This document shows positions 43,982 through 53,499 of a stretch of DNA of 64,000 nt, in pieces (the first letter of the stretch is position 1; each line of letters opens with the position of its first letter). Location of the stretch: positions 310,001-374,000 of the forward strand of contig NZ_AQXQ01000012.1 in NCBI RefSeq assembly GCF_000376865.1, read 5' to 3'. The DNA comes from Thioalkalivibrio sp. ALJ7 (lineage in GTDB: Bacteria > Pseudomonadota > Gammaproteobacteria > Ectothiorhodospirales > Ectothiorhodospiraceae). A model generated the notes under the pieces. The model saw only the letters and a list, made by a program, of their open reading frames with translations. It ran no database searches and was not told the origin of the DNA. The position numbers and the translations under genes were made by a program.

Positions 43982-44671
43982 GGGATCGCCCGGCCCGGCG
44001 CCGATCAGGTAGACCTCGCCGGGCGTGCTGGTTGCGGCGTCCGCCAGTTCCTGCTCCAGGCGCGCCTCGGCCGCGTCCATGCGCCCGGCCAGGGCGAGCT
44101 CGGTGGCCGGCCCGGCAAAAGCCCGCTCCCAGAAGGCGCGGCGGGCGTTCACATGGTCGAAACGGGCGCGCACCCGGTCGCGCAGCCGCCCGGCGAGATC
44201 GGCTAGCCGACCATAGCCGGTCGGGATCAGGCTCTCGATCTTCGCGCGCAGCAGGCGCACCAGCACCGGGGCGCGGCCACCCGAGCCGATCGCGATGGTC
44301 AGCGGCCCGCGCTCCACGATCGCCGGCAGGATGAAGCTGCACAGCTCGGGCTGGTCGGCGACGTTCACCGGGATCGAGCGCGCAACGCAATCCTCCGAGA
44401 CCTGGCGGTTCACCGCCGCATCGTCGGTGGCAGCGATCACGATCGCCACACGATCTAGGCATTCGGTGTCATAGACCCCCGGATCGCGGCTGATCGACTC
44501 CGGTTGCTCGCGCAGCAGGCGCTCGGAGGCGTCGCTGTACTCGGGGGCCCGCAGGCGCACCCGCGCCCCGGCCTCCAGCAGCAGCGCCGCCTTGCGCGTG
44601 GCGACCGGTCCAGCCCCGACCACCAGGGCCTCGCGGCCGTGCAACTGCATATAGATCGGCAGGTGTTCCAT
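43205..44671 (-). CDS. cysG: Siroheme synthase (multifunctional)
   Basis: A 488-aa fusion. The N-terminal CysG_B half is an NAD-dependent precorrin-2 dehydrogenase/ferrochelatase (ALVVGAGPVATRKAALLLEA). The C-terminal half is uroporphyrinogen-III C-methyltransferase ([58 protein letters not shown]). It makes siroheme, the cofactor of NirB. It starts 2 bases after the nasA stop, placing it in the nitrate operon. Full length compared with E. coli CysG (457). Confidence 0.96.
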   Translation of the reverse strand: MEHLPIYMQLHGREALVVGAGPVATRKAALLLEAGARVRLRAPEYSDASERLLREQPESISRDPGVYDTECLDRVAIVIAATDDAAVNRQVSEDCVARSIPVNVADQPELCSFILPAIVERGPLTIAIGSGGRAPVLVRLLRAKIESLIPTGYGRLADLAGRLRDRVRARFDHVNARRAFWERAFAGPATELALAGRMDAAEARLEQELADAATSTPGEVYLIGAGPGDPDLLTFRALRLLQQADVVVYDRLVSSEVVNLARREAERFYVGKERDHHCVPQEEISALLSRLAREGKRVARLKGGDPFVFGRGGEELDVLARHGVAYQVVPGITAASGCSAYAGIPLTHRDHAQSVRFITGHTREGRLDVDWSQLTSTRETLVFYMGRKGVGEICRGLKGAGRAGQTPAAIIENGTTARQRVVTGTLDTLAARAEREQVGSPSLIVIGEVAACHARLAWFQPDAGATTVFPQPMPMSRAGSRAAAASAA

Positions 44672-44673
44672 GC

Positions 44674-47364
44674 TTATCCCTCCCGCGCCACGGGGTCCGT
44701 GGGCGTCTCGGCTTCTTCATTCAACAGGGTCTGGATCTCGGGTCGGCAGGAGCCGCAGTTGGTCCCCGCCTCAAGGGCCGAACCCACGGCCTCGCAGGTG
44801 GCCAGCCCCTGCTCGCGGATCGCGGTGCGGATACGCATCTCGTCCACGCCGAAGCAGGCGCAGACCATGCGCCCGCGCGCGGCCTGGCCGTTCGGTGGAC
44901 GCCCGGTCAGGAGCGCCATGCGCTCGGTATCGCTGATCGTCTCGGCCGCGAACAGGCCGGCCAGCCACTCGCGCTCGGGCAAGCCCCGGTCGGGGCCCGC
45001 GAACAGCACGCAGGCGAGCCGCCCCTCGTGGATCCGCGCGGCGCGGTAGCGCCCCCCGGCGGGGTCGGCGAACTCCAGCCATTCCCCCGGCCCGTCCAGG
45101 CGTTCGCGCCACGCATCCATCGTGGGCGGTGTGCCCCGGCCGGCGAGCTCGGTGCGCAGGTGTCGGGGACCGCGGGCGGTGACTGCGTAGTCCGACTCGG
45201 GCGTGGTGATCGGCTCGCGGCTCAGCACGAAGCCGTGCCAGTCCAGCGCCGCCGGGCGCACGGCCACGGCCGTGTGCTTGAACGCCGGCTGGCCGGAGAC
45301 CGGGTCGACATGCGCGGGCACCAGCGCATCGACCCGGGCGAGCCGCGCGATCGGCCGGCTCCAGTGCATGGGCACGAACACGCTGCCCGGGCGCTGCTCG
45401 CGGCTAGTCTGTACCCGCGCCAGCAGGCGTCCGTGACGACTGGTCACCTCGGCGAGGTCGCCGGGCTGGAGCCGGAACAGCCCGGCATCCACCGGATGGA
45501 TCTCGACGAACGGCTCCGGCTGATGCGCACTCAGGCGCGGGGTGCTGGCGGTGCGGGTCATGCTGTGCCACTGGTCGCGGATGCGGCCGGTGTTCAGGCG
45601 CAGCGGATAATCGGCAGCGACCGGGTCGGTCGGGGCCTGCGGGGCCACGGCCGCGAGCCGCGCCCGACCATTGGCGGTAAAGAATCGGCCATCGGCATAA
45701 AGGTGTTCGGCACCGATCCGGCTCCCCGCCGGCAGCGGCCACTGCACCGGCTCCAGGGCGTCGTACTCCGCGTCGGAAAGCCCGGCCAGCGCGCCGATGT
45801 CGAAGTCGCGCGTGCCGTGGTTCTCGAAGGCGGACAGCGCCGCATGTTCGCGGAAGATCTCGCTCGGGCGGGTATAGGGAAAGGCCGCGGCGAACCCCAG
45901 CCGCTGCGCGACCCGGGCCGGCGCCCACCAGTCGTGACGGGCCTCGCCCGGGGGCGCCCGGAACGGGCGCTGGCGCGAGATGCGGCGCTCGGAGTTGGTC
46001 ACCGTGCCGTCCTTCTCGCCCCAGGTGGTCGCCGGCAGCAGTACGTCGGCCACCCGCGTGGTCTCGGTCTCGCGCACGCAGTCGGAGACCACGACCAGCG
46101 GGCATGCGGCCAGGGCCTGCTCGAAGCGCGCGGCTTCGGGCAGACTGAACAGCGGATTGGTGCCGATGATCCAGACCGCCTTCACCTGCCCCGACTCGAC
46201 CGCGCGGAACAGGTCCAGCGCCTTCAGGCCCGGCTGGCGAGCAAGGTTGGGTGCGCCCCAGAAACGCCCGACCCGGTCCAGGTCCGCCTCGTCGAAGCCC
46301 ATGTGCGCGGCCAGCTGGCTGGCCAGTCCGCCGACCTCGCGCCCGCCCATCGCGTTCGGCTGGCCCGTCAGTGAGAACGGTCCCATGCCCGGGCGCCCGA
46401 TGCGGCCGGTGGCCAGGTGTACGTTGAGGATCGTCCCGGCCTTGTCCACGCCGCTGTCGGACTGGTTGATGCCCTGGCAAAAGGCGGTCACGGTGCGTTC
46501 GGTGCGGGCAAACCACTGGAAGAACGTCGCCACCAACTCCGGCTCCAGTTCGCAGGCCTCGGCGGTCGCGGCGATCGACGGGCTGGAGGACCGCGCGGCC
46601 GCCAGGGCGTCGGCAAAGCCGTCGACATGCCGCTCCAGGAAGCCGGGGTCCAGCGCATCCTCCCGGCGCAGATGGTCCAGCAGGCCGTTGAACAGCCAGG
46701 CATCCGTGCCCGGCGCCAGCGGCAGGTGCAGGTCAGCCGCCTGGGCAGTGGCCGTGCGCCGCGGGTCGATCACCACCAGCTTCATCTCCGGGCGCGCCGC
46801 GCGGGCGGCCTGCAGGCGCTGGAACAGGACCGGGTGGGCCCAGGCCATGTTGGAGCCCGTGACCACGACCAGATCGGCCTGCTCGAGGTCGGTATAGCTT
46901 CCCGGCACGCCATCCACCCCGAAGGCGCGGGTGTGGGCGGCCACGGCCGTGGACATGCAGAGCCGGGAGTTGGTGTCGATATTGGCCGAGCCGATGAAGC
47001 CCTTCATCAGCTTGTTGGCCACATAGTAGTCCTCGGTCAGGATCTGCCCGGAGACGTACAGGGCGACCGCATCCGGCCCGTGCGCCGCGATGGTCTCGCG
47101 AAAGCCGTCCGCCACATGATCGAGCGCGGTCTCCCAGTCGACACGCCGCCCGCCGATCTCCGGGTGCAGCAGCCGGCCCTCGTCGCCGAGGGTCTCGGCC
47201 AGCGCCGCGCCCTTGGAGCACAGGCGCCCGGCATTCGCCGGATGGGCGGGGTCGCCGCGCACCGCGACCGGAAACTCGCCTTCCGGCGTCGCGGTCACCT
47301 CCACGCCGCAGCCCACCCCGCAATAGGGGCAGGTGGTGCGGGTCACCGGCTCGGCCGTGGCCAT
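44674..47364 (-). CDS. nasA: Assimilatory nitrate reductase catalytic subunit
   Basis: Cytoplasmic molybdenum enzyme reducing nitrate to nitrite. 896 aa. The N-terminal [4Fe-4S] motif CPYCGVGCGVEV is followed by the Mo-bis-MGD oxidoreductase domains (RLCSKGAAL, NSRLCMSTAVAAHTRAFG, FCQGINQSDSGVDKAGTILN, NPLFSLPEA) and a dinucleotide-binding domain (LRLNTGRIRDQWHSMTRT). The C-terminus (about 840-885) is a BFD-like [2Fe-2S] domain (MVCACFGV; TNCGSCRPE), as in Klebsiella NasA. No signal peptide. Follows nirD by one base. Confidence 0.95.
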   Translation of the reverse strand: MATAEPVTRTTCPYCGVGCGVEVTATPEGEFPVAVRGDPAHPANAGRLCSKGAALAETLGDEGRLLHPEIGGRRVDWETALDHVADGFRETIAAHGPDAVALYVSGQILTEDYYVANKLMKGFIGSANIDTNSRLCMSTAVAAHTRAFGVDGVPGSYTDLEQADLVVVTGSNMAWAHPVLFQRLQAARAARPEMKLVVIDPRRTATAQAADLHLPLAPGTDAWLFNGLLDHLRREDALDPGFLERHVDGFADALAAARSSSPSIAATAEACELEPELVATFFQWFARTERTVTAFCQGINQSDSGVDKAGTILNVHLATGRIGRPGMGPFSLTGQPNAMGGREVGGLASQLAAHMGFDEADLDRVGRFWGAPNLARQPGLKALDLFRAVESGQVKAVWIIGTNPLFSLPEAARFEQALAACPLVVVSDCVRETETTRVADVLLPATTWGEKDGTVTNSERRISRQRPFRAPPGEARHDWWAPARVAQRLGFAAAFPYTRPSEIFREHAALSAFENHGTRDFDIGALAGLSDAEYDALEPVQWPLPAGSRIGAEHLYADGRFFTANGRARLAAVAPQAPTDPVAADYPLRLNTGRIRDQWHSMTRTASTPRLSAHQPEPFVEIHPVDAGLFRLQPGDLAEVTSRHGRLLARVQTSREQRPGSVFVPMHWSRPIARLARVDALVPAHVDPVSGQPAFKHTAVAVRPAALDWHGFVLSREPITTPESDYAVTARGPRHLRTELAGRGTPPTMDAWRERLDGPGEWLEFADPAGGRYRAARIHEGRLACVLFAGPDRGLPEREWLAGLFAAETISDTERMALLTGRPPNGQAARGRMVCACFGVDEMRIRTAIREQGLATCEAVGSALEAGTNCGSCRPEIQTLLNEEAETPTDPVAREG

Positions 47365-47365
47365 C

Positions 47366-47737
47366 TCAGCCCGCCTCGCGGCAGGCGACCGGCACCGCCG
47401 CGGGATCGTCCGCGGAATTGGCCGTGGCGCCGGAGAGGTCCAGCCACACCTGACCGTCGGTCACCCGGATCGGGAAGGCATGGGTGCAGCCGCTATCCGC
47501 CCCGGTGGCCTCGCCGGACTGAAGGTCGATCACCCAGTTGTGCAGCGGGCAGGTCACGCGCTCGCCATGGACGATGCCCTGCGACAGCGGCCCGCCCTTG
47601 TGCGGGCACTGGTCGCGCAGGGCAAAGACGCGGTCATCGGCGGTACGGAACACGGCGATGTCGCCGTTCGGGCCCGCCACCACCCGCGCGCCCAGCGACG
47701 GGATGTCCTCGAGCGGACAGATCGCGAGCCAGCTCAT
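47366..47737 (-). CDS. nirD: Nitrite reductase (NADH) small subunit
   Basis: A 123-aa Rieske-type protein partner of NirB. The [2Fe-2S] ligands look complete: Cys-Pro-His in CPHKGGPLSQG and Cys-x2-His in CPLHNWVIDL, unlike some NirD proteins that have lost the cluster. The start ATG 47737 (MSWLAICPLEDIPSLG) overlaps the nirB stop by ATGA. Lies between nirB and nasA. Confidence 0.93.
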   Translation of the reverse strand: MSWLAICPLEDIPSLGARVVAGPNGDIAVFRTADDRVFALRDQCPHKGGPLSQGIVHGERVTCPLHNWVIDLQSGEATGADSGCTHAFPIRVTDGQVWLDLSGATANSADDPAAVPVACREAG

Positions 47738-50214
47738 GCCGACACCCCCTGGCGCGGGGCCGCGTCCACCGGCGTGATCGGGATGAACTCGTGCGCCGCA
47801 TGCCCGGCGGCCCGCTCGGCCCAGGGGTCCACCTGCGCCACCTCCTGTGACTCCAGGAAGCGCGCGTACAGCGCGGCGCGGTTCTCGGCGTCGTCCACCA
47901 GGCGTTCCTTCACCCGGGTCAGCCCGACGCGCTCGATCCACGGGGCGGTGCGCTCCAGGTAGCGCGCGTCTTCGCGATAGAACTGCATGAAGGCCCCTGC
48001 GTATTCGAGCACCTCGGTCTCGGTCTCCACCTTGCAGAGGAAGTCGGTGGCACGGACCTTCACCCCGCCGTTGCCGCCCACGTGCAGCTCGTAGCCCGAG
48101 TCCACGCAGACCACGCCCAGGTCCTTGATCGTGGCCTCGGCGCAGTTACGCGGACAGCCGGAGACCGCCATCTTGAACTTGTGCGGCGTCCAGGAGCCCC
48201 AGGTCATCCGCTCCAGCTGGATGCCGAGCCCGGTCGAGTCCTGGGTCCCGAAGCGGCACCACTCGGAGCCGACACAGGTCTTCACCGTGCGCAGGGCCTT
48301 GCCGTAGGCATGGCCGGAGACAAACCCGGCGTCGCCGAGATCGCGCCACATCGCCGGCAGGTCGGTCTTTTGGACCCCCAGCAGGTCGATGCGCTGGCCA
48401 CCGGTGAACTTGACCGTGGGCACCTGGTAGCGCTCGGCCACCTCGGCGATCGCGCGCAGCTCGGCCGGGGTGGTCACCCCGCCCCAGATGCGCGGCACGA
48501 CGGAATAGGTACCGTCCTTCTGGATGTTGCCGTGGGCGCGCTCGTTGATGAAGCGCGACTGGGCGTCGTCCTGGTAGTCCTTCGGCCAGGCCGCCAGCAG
48601 GTAGTAGTTGAGTGCCGGACGGCAGACATGGCAGCCGTTCGGGGTCTTCCAGTCGAGGGCCTCGAACACCGCGTCCATGGTCTTGAGCCCGTCGCGGGCA
48701 ATGGCCGCGCGCACCTCGTCGTGGCTGTGGTCGGTGCAGGCACAGACCGGCTTTTTCGCCGGGGCGTCGGAGTAGTCGCCGCCCAGCGTGGTCGCGAGCA
48801 CGGACTCCACCAGCCCGGTGCAGGAGCCACAGGAGTTCGACGCCTTGGTGTGGGCGCGCACGTCCTCCAGCGTGAACAGCTTGTGCTCGCTGATCGCCTG
48901 GACGATCTCGCCCTTGCACACGCCGTTGCAGCCGCAGATCTCGGCCTCGTCGGGGATGGCCGCGACCCGCGAGGCCTCGTCGCCGTGGCCGGAGTCGCCG
49001 ATATGCGCCTGGCCGAACAGCAGGTTCTCGCGGATGTCCGCCACTGGCGTTCCGTCCCGCATCAGCTGGAAGTACCAGGAGCCGTCCAGGGTATCGCCGT
49101 ACAGCACGGCCGCCTGGATGCGGTTGTCCTTCAGCACCAGGCGTTTGTAGACGCCGCGCGCGGCGTCCTTGAACACCAGGTCCTCGGTGGTCTCGTCGCC
49201 GGTGAAGTCGCCGGCGGAGAACAAGTCGATCCCGGTCACCTTCAGCTTGGTGGAGGTCATCGAGCCCTCGTAACGGCCGATGCCGTACTCGGCCAGGTGG
49301 TTGGCGCAGACCTTCGCCTGCTCCCACAGGGGCGCGACCAGGCCATAGGTGGCGCCGCGGTGCTGCACACACTCGCCCACCGCGTAGATCGACGGGTCAT
49401 AGGTCTGCATCGTGTCATTCACCACCACGCCGCGCTCGCAGTGCAGCCCGGCGGACGCGGCCAGCGCGGTGTTCGGGCGGATGCCGACGGCCATCACCAC
49501 CAGATCCGCCGCGACCTCGCTGCCGTCGGTGAAGCGCACGCCGGTGACACGGTCCTCGCCCAGGATCGCCTCGGTCTGGTGCGCCATGCGAAAACGCATG
49601 CCGCGCTCCTCCAGCGAGCCGCGCAGCATCCCGGCGGCCTCGGCATCCAGCTGGCGCTCCATCAGGTGATCCATCAGGTGCACCACGGTGACCTCCATGC
49701 CCTGGCGCATCAGGCCGTTGGCGGCCTCCAGGCCCAGCAGGCCGCCGCCGATCACCACCGCATGCTGGTGTGCGCGGCTGGCCCCGAGCATCGCGTCCAC
49801 GTCGTGGATGTCGCGGAAAGCGACCACGCCCTCCAGTTCGTGCCCCGGCACCGGGATCATCACCGGATCGGAACCGGTCGCCAGCAGCAGGCGGTCATAG
49901 GGCGCCTCGGTGCCGTCCTCGGCGATCACCCGCCGGTTCACGCGGTCGATCCGTTCGATGCGCTTGCCCTTGTGCAGGGTGATGCCGCGTTCGGCATACC
50001 AGGCATCATCGTTCAGCATGATCTCGTCGACGGTCTTCTCCGAGGCCAGCACCGGCGAGAGCATGATGCGGTTGTAGTTGCCCCAGGGCTCGGCGCCGAA
50101 CACGGTGATGTCGTACATGTCCGGCTTGAGCTTCAGCAGCTCCTCGACCGTGCGCATGCCGGCCATGCCGTTGCCGATCAGGACCAGCCGCGGCTTCTCG
50201 TTCGCGGTATCCAT
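47734..50214 (-). CDS. nirB: Assimilatory NADH-nitrite reductase large subunit
   Basis: Reduces nitrite to ammonium. 826 aa. The N-terminal FAD/NAD domain (LVLIGNGMAGMRTVEELL; VVIGGGLLGLEAANGL) is followed by BFD-like [2Fe-2S] segments (ICGCNGVCKGEIV, CGSCTGLVE) and the siroheme/[4Fe-4S] domain (CVGSEWCRFGTQDS and SGCPRNCAEA, the C-x5-C and C-x3-C ligands). ATG 50214 overlaps the nrtD stop (TGATG); a GTG just upstream is an alternative. Siroheme is supplied by cysG/hemD in the same operon. Confidence 0.96.
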   Translation of the reverse strand: MDTANEKPRLVLIGNGMAGMRTVEELLKLKPDMYDITVFGAEPWGNYNRIMLSPVLASEKTVDEIMLNDDAWYAERGITLHKGKRIERIDRVNRRVIAEDGTEAPYDRLLLATGSDPVMIPVPGHELEGVVAFRDIHDVDAMLGASRAHQHAVVIGGGLLGLEAANGLMRQGMEVTVVHLMDHLMERQLDAEAAGMLRGSLEERGMRFRMAHQTEAILGEDRVTGVRFTDGSEVAADLVVMAVGIRPNTALAASAGLHCERGVVVNDTMQTYDPSIYAVGECVQHRGATYGLVAPLWEQAKVCANHLAEYGIGRYEGSMTSTKLKVTGIDLFSAGDFTGDETTEDLVFKDAARGVYKRLVLKDNRIQAAVLYGDTLDGSWYFQLMRDGTPVADIRENLLFGQAHIGDSGHGDEASRVAAIPDEAEICGCNGVCKGEIVQAISEHKLFTLEDVRAHTKASNSCGSCTGLVESVLATTLGGDYSDAPAKKPVCACTDHSHDEVRAAIARDGLKTMDAVFEALDWKTPNGCHVCRPALNYYLLAAWPKDYQDDAQSRFINERAHGNIQKDGTYSVVPRIWGGVTTPAELRAIAEVAERYQVPTVKFTGGQRIDLLGVQKTDLPAMWRDLGDAGFVSGHAYGKALRTVKTCVGSEWCRFGTQDSTGLGIQLERMTWGSWTPHKFKMAVSGCPRNCAEATIKDLGVVCVDSGYELHVGGNGGVKVRATDFLCKVETETEVLEYAGAFMQFYREDARYLERTAPWIERVGLTRVKERLVDDAENRAALYARFLESQEVAQVDPWAERAAGHAAHEFIPITPVDAAPRQGVSA

Positions 50215-51014
50215 CACGCGGCCTCCGACTCGGGGTTCTTGTGGCGCTCGTGGAGAAAGCGCAGCACCTCGGCCCGGTAGTGGTTGTATTGCGCGTTGTC
50301 GGCCATCGCCAGGCGCTCGCGCGGCTTCGGCAGGTCGATCTCCAGGATCTCGCCGATGGTCGCGGCCGGGCCGTTGGTCATCATCACGATGCGATCGGAC
50401 AGCAGCACCGCCTCGTCCACGTCGTGGGTGACCATCAGCACGGTGTTGCCCAGCTCCGACTGGATGCGCATCACCTCGTCCTGCAGGTGCGCCCGGGTCA
50501 GCGCATCCAGCGCGCCGAAGGGTTCATCCATCAGCAGGACCTTGGGCTCCATCGCCAGCGCCCGGGCGATGCCTACGCGCTGCTTCATGCCGCCGGAGAT
50601 CTCGTCCGGGCGCTTGTCCAGCGCGTGGCTCATGCCGACCATGTCCAGAGTCTGCAGCACCCATTCGCGGCGCTCGGCGGCGGACTTGGTGCCCTTGAAG
50701 GTCTTGTCCACCGCCAGCGCCACGTTGTCGCGCACGGTCAGCCAGGGCAGCAGGGAGTGGTTCTGGAACACGACGCTGCGGTCCGGGCCCGGCTTGCTGA
50801 CCTCCTTGCCGTCCAGGATCACCGCGCCGGTGCTGGTCTCCAGCAGCCCGGCGACGATGTTGAGCACCGTCGACTTGCCGCAGCCGGAGTGGCCGATGAT
50901 GGAGATGAACTCGCCGCGGTCCACGTGCAGGTCGACGTCGCGCAGTACCTCGCTGGCCGTCGGGCCCTCGCCAAAGGTCTTGTGGATATGTTCGATGGAG
51001 AGATAGCTGGTCAT
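50214..51014 (-). CDS. nrtD: Nitrate ABC transporter ATP-binding protein
   Basis: A 266-aa ABC ATPase with Walker A GHSGCGKST, Q-loop QNHSLLPWLTV, signature ISGGMKQRVGIARALAM, Walker B VLLMDEPFGALD and H-loop VTHDVDEA. It energises the nitrate importer with the NrtB permease. ATG 51014 (MTSYLSIEHIHKTFGEG) has AGGAG 8 bases upstream. There is a single ATPase gene here, and the NrtC-type fusion of cyanobacteria is absent. Its stop overlaps nirB. Confidence 0.93.
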   Translation of the reverse strand: MTSYLSIEHIHKTFGEGPTASEVLRDVDLHVDRGEFISIIGHSGCGKSTVLNIVAGLLETSTGAVILDGKEVSKPGPDRSVVFQNHSLLPWLTVRDNVALAVDKTFKGTKSAAERREWVLQTLDMVGMSHALDKRPDEISGGMKQRVGIARALAMEPKVLLMDEPFGALDALTRAHLQDEVMRIQSELGNTVLMVTHDVDEAVLLSDRIVMMTNGPAATIGEILEIDLPKPRERLAMADNAQYNHYRAEVLRFLHERHKNPESEAA

Positions 51015-51039
51015 GATGATTCTCCTGTGAGGGGCCGGA

Positions 51040-51978
51040 TCAGCCGGCCTGCGTGCCGCGGGTGACCCATTTGCCGACGATCGCGACCAGACGGTCGAGG
51101 AAGAACCCGACCAGGCCGACGTAGACCAGGGCCAGCACGATGTCGCTGAGCATGGAGGCGTTCCAGGCATCCCAGATGAAGAAGCCGATGCCGACCCCGC
51201 CGATCAGCATCTCGGCGGCGACGATCGCCAGCCAGGCGAGGCCGATGCCGATGCGCAGACCGGAGAAGACATACGGCGCGGCGGCCGGGAGCATGATCTT
51301 GGTGAAGTACTCGAAGCCGTTCAGGCGCAGCACGCGGGCCACGTTCACGTAGTCCTGCGAGATGTTCCGGATGCCGACCGAGGTGTTGATGATGATCGGC
51401 CAGATCGCGGTGATAAAGATCACGAAGATGGCCGACGGGTTGCTGGCCTGGAACGCGGCCAGGGAGATCGGCAGCCAGGCCAGCGGCGGCACGGTGCGCA
51501 GCACCTGGAACAGCGGATCCAGCCCGCGCATCGCCCAGGTGGACTGGCCGACCAGCACCCCGAGACCGATCCCGGCGACTACCGCCAGGGCGTAGCCGTA
51601 GGCCACACGTTCCAGACTGGCGAGCAGCTGCCAGGCCATGCCCACGTCGTTGCCGCCGTAGTCATAGAACGGATCGATGATCAGTTCCCAGGTGTCGGTG
51701 ATCACCTGACTCGGGCCGGGCAGTACGGCTCCCTGGGAGGACGTCATCATTTCCCACAGAAACAAAAAAATCGCGGTCACTATCACCGGGGGCAGGACCA
51801 CGGTGGCGGCGTGGCGCATACGCCGGCCCCAGAGCCCGGGGTCGGGCGGCGGGGCACCGCCGGACCGGTCCGACGGCGGGGCGGGGCGGGCCACTGGGTC
51901 TGTGGGGGTCGCCGCTGCCGCCGGGCGTTCGCGCCCGGCGCCGAAGGTCATATTGCGATCGAGAATGGCACTCATCAT
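51040..51978 (-). CDS. nrtB: Nitrate ABC transporter permease
   Basis: A 312-aa inner-membrane permease of the NrtB/SsuC group: about six helices and the ATPase-coupling loop (VARVLRLNGFEYFTKIMLPA, GLRIGIGLAWLAIVAAEML). The first 50 residues are a Pro/Ala-rich cytoplasmic extension not needed for the fold (RPAAAATPTDPVARPAPPSD). It follows nrtA by 45 bases and precedes nrtD by 25 bases. Confidence 0.92.
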   Translation of the reverse strand: MMSAILDRNMTFGAGRERPAAAATPTDPVARPAPPSDRSGGAPPPDPGLWGRRMRHAATVVLPPVIVTAIFLFLWEMMTSSQGAVLPGPSQVITDTWELIIDPFYDYGGNDVGMAWQLLASLERVAYGYALAVVAGIGLGVLVGQSTWAMRGLDPLFQVLRTVPPLAWLPISLAAFQASNPSAIFVIFITAIWPIIINTSVGIRNISQDYVNVARVLRLNGFEYFTKIMLPAAAPYVFSGLRIGIGLAWLAIVAAEMLIGGVGIGFFIWDAWNASMLSDIVLALVYVGLVGFFLDRLVAIVGKWVTRGTQAG

Positions 51979-52023
51979 CGAATCCTCTTGAATCGTCTGT
52001 GCAGGGGGCGTCGGGCCTTCGCG

Positions 52024-53316
52024 TCAGGACGCGAGCGCCTTGATCTCCAGGCTGTCGAGGTAGGCCTGCGGGTCTTCCGGGTCGAAGATCTTGCCGTCGA
52101 AGAATTCCTCCTTGCCGCGCGAGGTGGAGTCGGGGATGTCGGCCGAATCGATGCCAAGCGTGTCGGCCGCCTCGCGCCAGATGTCCTCGCGGTTGACCTC
52201 GTCCACCAGGGCCTGCATGTCGAGGTCCGGCGGCAGGTAGCCCCAGCGGATGTCCTCGGTGAGGAACCACAGGTCGTGGCTCTTGAAGGGATAGGAGGCC
52301 TGATCGTTCCAGTAGCGCATGCGATCGGGGTGGTCCTCGACCACGCGGCCGGTGCCGTAGTCAAAGTGCCCCTGCATGCGGTCGATGATGTCGCCGTACG
52401 GGGCATGGATGTAGCGCCGGCGCGAGCAGATCTCGGCGACCTCCTCGATGTTCGCCGGGTCCTCGCAGTACATCTGCGCCTCCATCACCGCCATGACCAG
52501 GGCGCGGGCCGCGTTCGGGTTCGCCTCCACCCAGTCCGCGCGCATGCCCAGCGCCTTCTCCGGATGGTTGTGCCAAAGCTCGCCGGTGGTGTTCGCGGTG
52601 TAGCCGATGCCCTGGTTGATCAGCTGCATGTTCCAGGGCTCGCAGACACAGAAAGTGTCCATCGAGCCGACCCGCATGTTGGCGACCATCTGCGCCGGCG
52701 GCACGACGATGGTGGAGATGTCGCGGTTCGGGTCGATCCCGCCGGACGCCATCCAGTAGCGAATCCACAGGTCATGGGTGCCGCCGGGGAAGGTCATCGC
52801 CGCGCGGACCTCGTCGCCGCCGGCGCGCTTCTCCGCCAGCGCCTCCTTGAACTCCCCGGTATCCAGGCCGACCTTCAGATCGGAGTACTCATCGCCCACC
52901 GAGATGCACTGCCCGGCCAGGTTCAGCCGCGCGAGGATGCTCATCGGCGTACCGCGACGATGGATCAGGTAGGGCATCGGGGTCAGAATGTGCGAGCCGT
53001 CGATGCCGCCGCGGCGCGAGCCCAGTTCCAGGTTGTCGCGCACCGTGCCCCAGGAGGACTGCTTCAACACCTGCACGTCGGGCATGCCATGGGCGGCGAA
53101 GAAGCCCTTCTCCAGCGCGACGAACAAGGGCGCGGCATCGGTCAGGGCAATAAAGCCCAGCTTGGCCTCGGTGGTCTCCGGCTTGCCGTTGCCGGCTCGG
53201 ACGTAGCCCCAGGGCGCGGCGCCGGCCATGCCCAGCGTGGTCGCCCCGATACCGGCGGCAAGACCCCCCAGAAAGCGGCGGCGTGAGATTCCGTTACTGC
53301 GATCGTTCGATTTCAT
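52024..53316 (-). CDS. nrtA: Nitrate ABC transporter substrate-binding protein, Tat-exported
   Basis: A 430-aa periplasmic binding protein of the NrtA/NasF family with a twin-arginine signal (SRRRFLGGLAAGIGATTLGM). Family stretches: AKLGFIALTDAAPLFVALEK, PYLIHRRGTPMSILARLN, DTFCVCEPWNMQLINQGIGY. The start is ATG 53316 (MKSNDRSNGISRRRF), with GGGGAG about 10 bases upstream; 53334 is an alternative. First gene of the nitrate operon, directly behind a leader with an antitermination signal. Confidence 0.93.
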   Translation of the reverse strand: MKSNDRSNGISRRRFLGGLAAGIGATTLGMAGAAPWGYVRAGNGKPETTEAKLGFIALTDAAPLFVALEKGFFAAHGMPDVQVLKQSSWGTVRDNLELGSRRGGIDGSHILTPMPYLIHRRGTPMSILARLNLAGQCISVGDEYSDLKVGLDTGEFKEALAEKRAGGDEVRAAMTFPGGTHDLWIRYWMASGGIDPNRDISTIVVPPAQMVANMRVGSMDTFCVCEPWNMQLINQGIGYTANTTGELWHNHPEKALGMRADWVEANPNAARALVMAVMEAQMYCEDPANIEEVAEICSRRRYIHAPYGDIIDRMQGHFDYGTGRVVEDHPDRMRYWNDQASYPFKSHDLWFLTEDIRWGYLPPDLDMQALVDEVNREDIWREAADTLGIDSADIPDSTSRGKEEFFDGKIFDPEDPQAYLDSLEIKALAS

Positions 53317-53345
53317 TGTCTTGTTGCTCCCCATGGCCAAAAACG

Positions 53346-53459
53346 AAAAAAGGCGTCGCATCAGCCCGACCGCTTTCGCAGCCGAGTGATGGACGCCTTT
53401 GTCCAGTCCCACGGGAGTCCCGGGCATCGGGACCCCCTGTTGTCAGGCGGCGAACCGCC
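53346..53459 (-). promoter_or_regulatory. NasR-type antitermination leader (ANTAR hairpin plus terminator) of the nitrate operon
   Basis: In the minus-strand RNA, in order: a UUCG-loop hairpin (53459-53446); a GUCCCG/CGGGAC hairpin (53433-53417); a UGGAC/GUCCA hairpin with hexaloop AAAGGC (53405-53390); and a terminator. The terminator stem AAAGGCGUC (53400-53392) / GACGCCUUU (53357-53349) is followed by UUUUUUCGUUUUU. The hexaloop has the A1 and G4 expected for ANTAR recognition, and it overlaps the 5' arm of the terminator, so the two folds exclude each other. The preceding hairpin loop reads as five bases, so the first ANTAR loop is not canonical. Matches the Klebsiella nas leader logic. 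Confidence 0.8.
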
Positions 53460-53483
53460 ATTGGCTCGCCTTGCCGATACTCC

Positions 53484-53499
53484 TGCAGGAGGTGTGCCA
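53484..53499 (-). promoter_or_regulatory. Sigma-54 promoter of the nitrate operon
   Basis: Minus strand TGGCACACCTCCTGCA, with GG and GC elements at the correct spacing of the -24/-12 consensus (TGGCACN5TTGCA). The predicted start is near 53473, giving a leader of about 155 bases that contains the antitermination hairpins. Confidence 0.75.

Noticed and set aside
42342-44462. A 706-aa frame suggesting a fused protein ending in HemD
   Set aside because: Its first part is an out-of-frame shadow of cysG. HemD begins at GTG 43208, overlapping the cysG stop.
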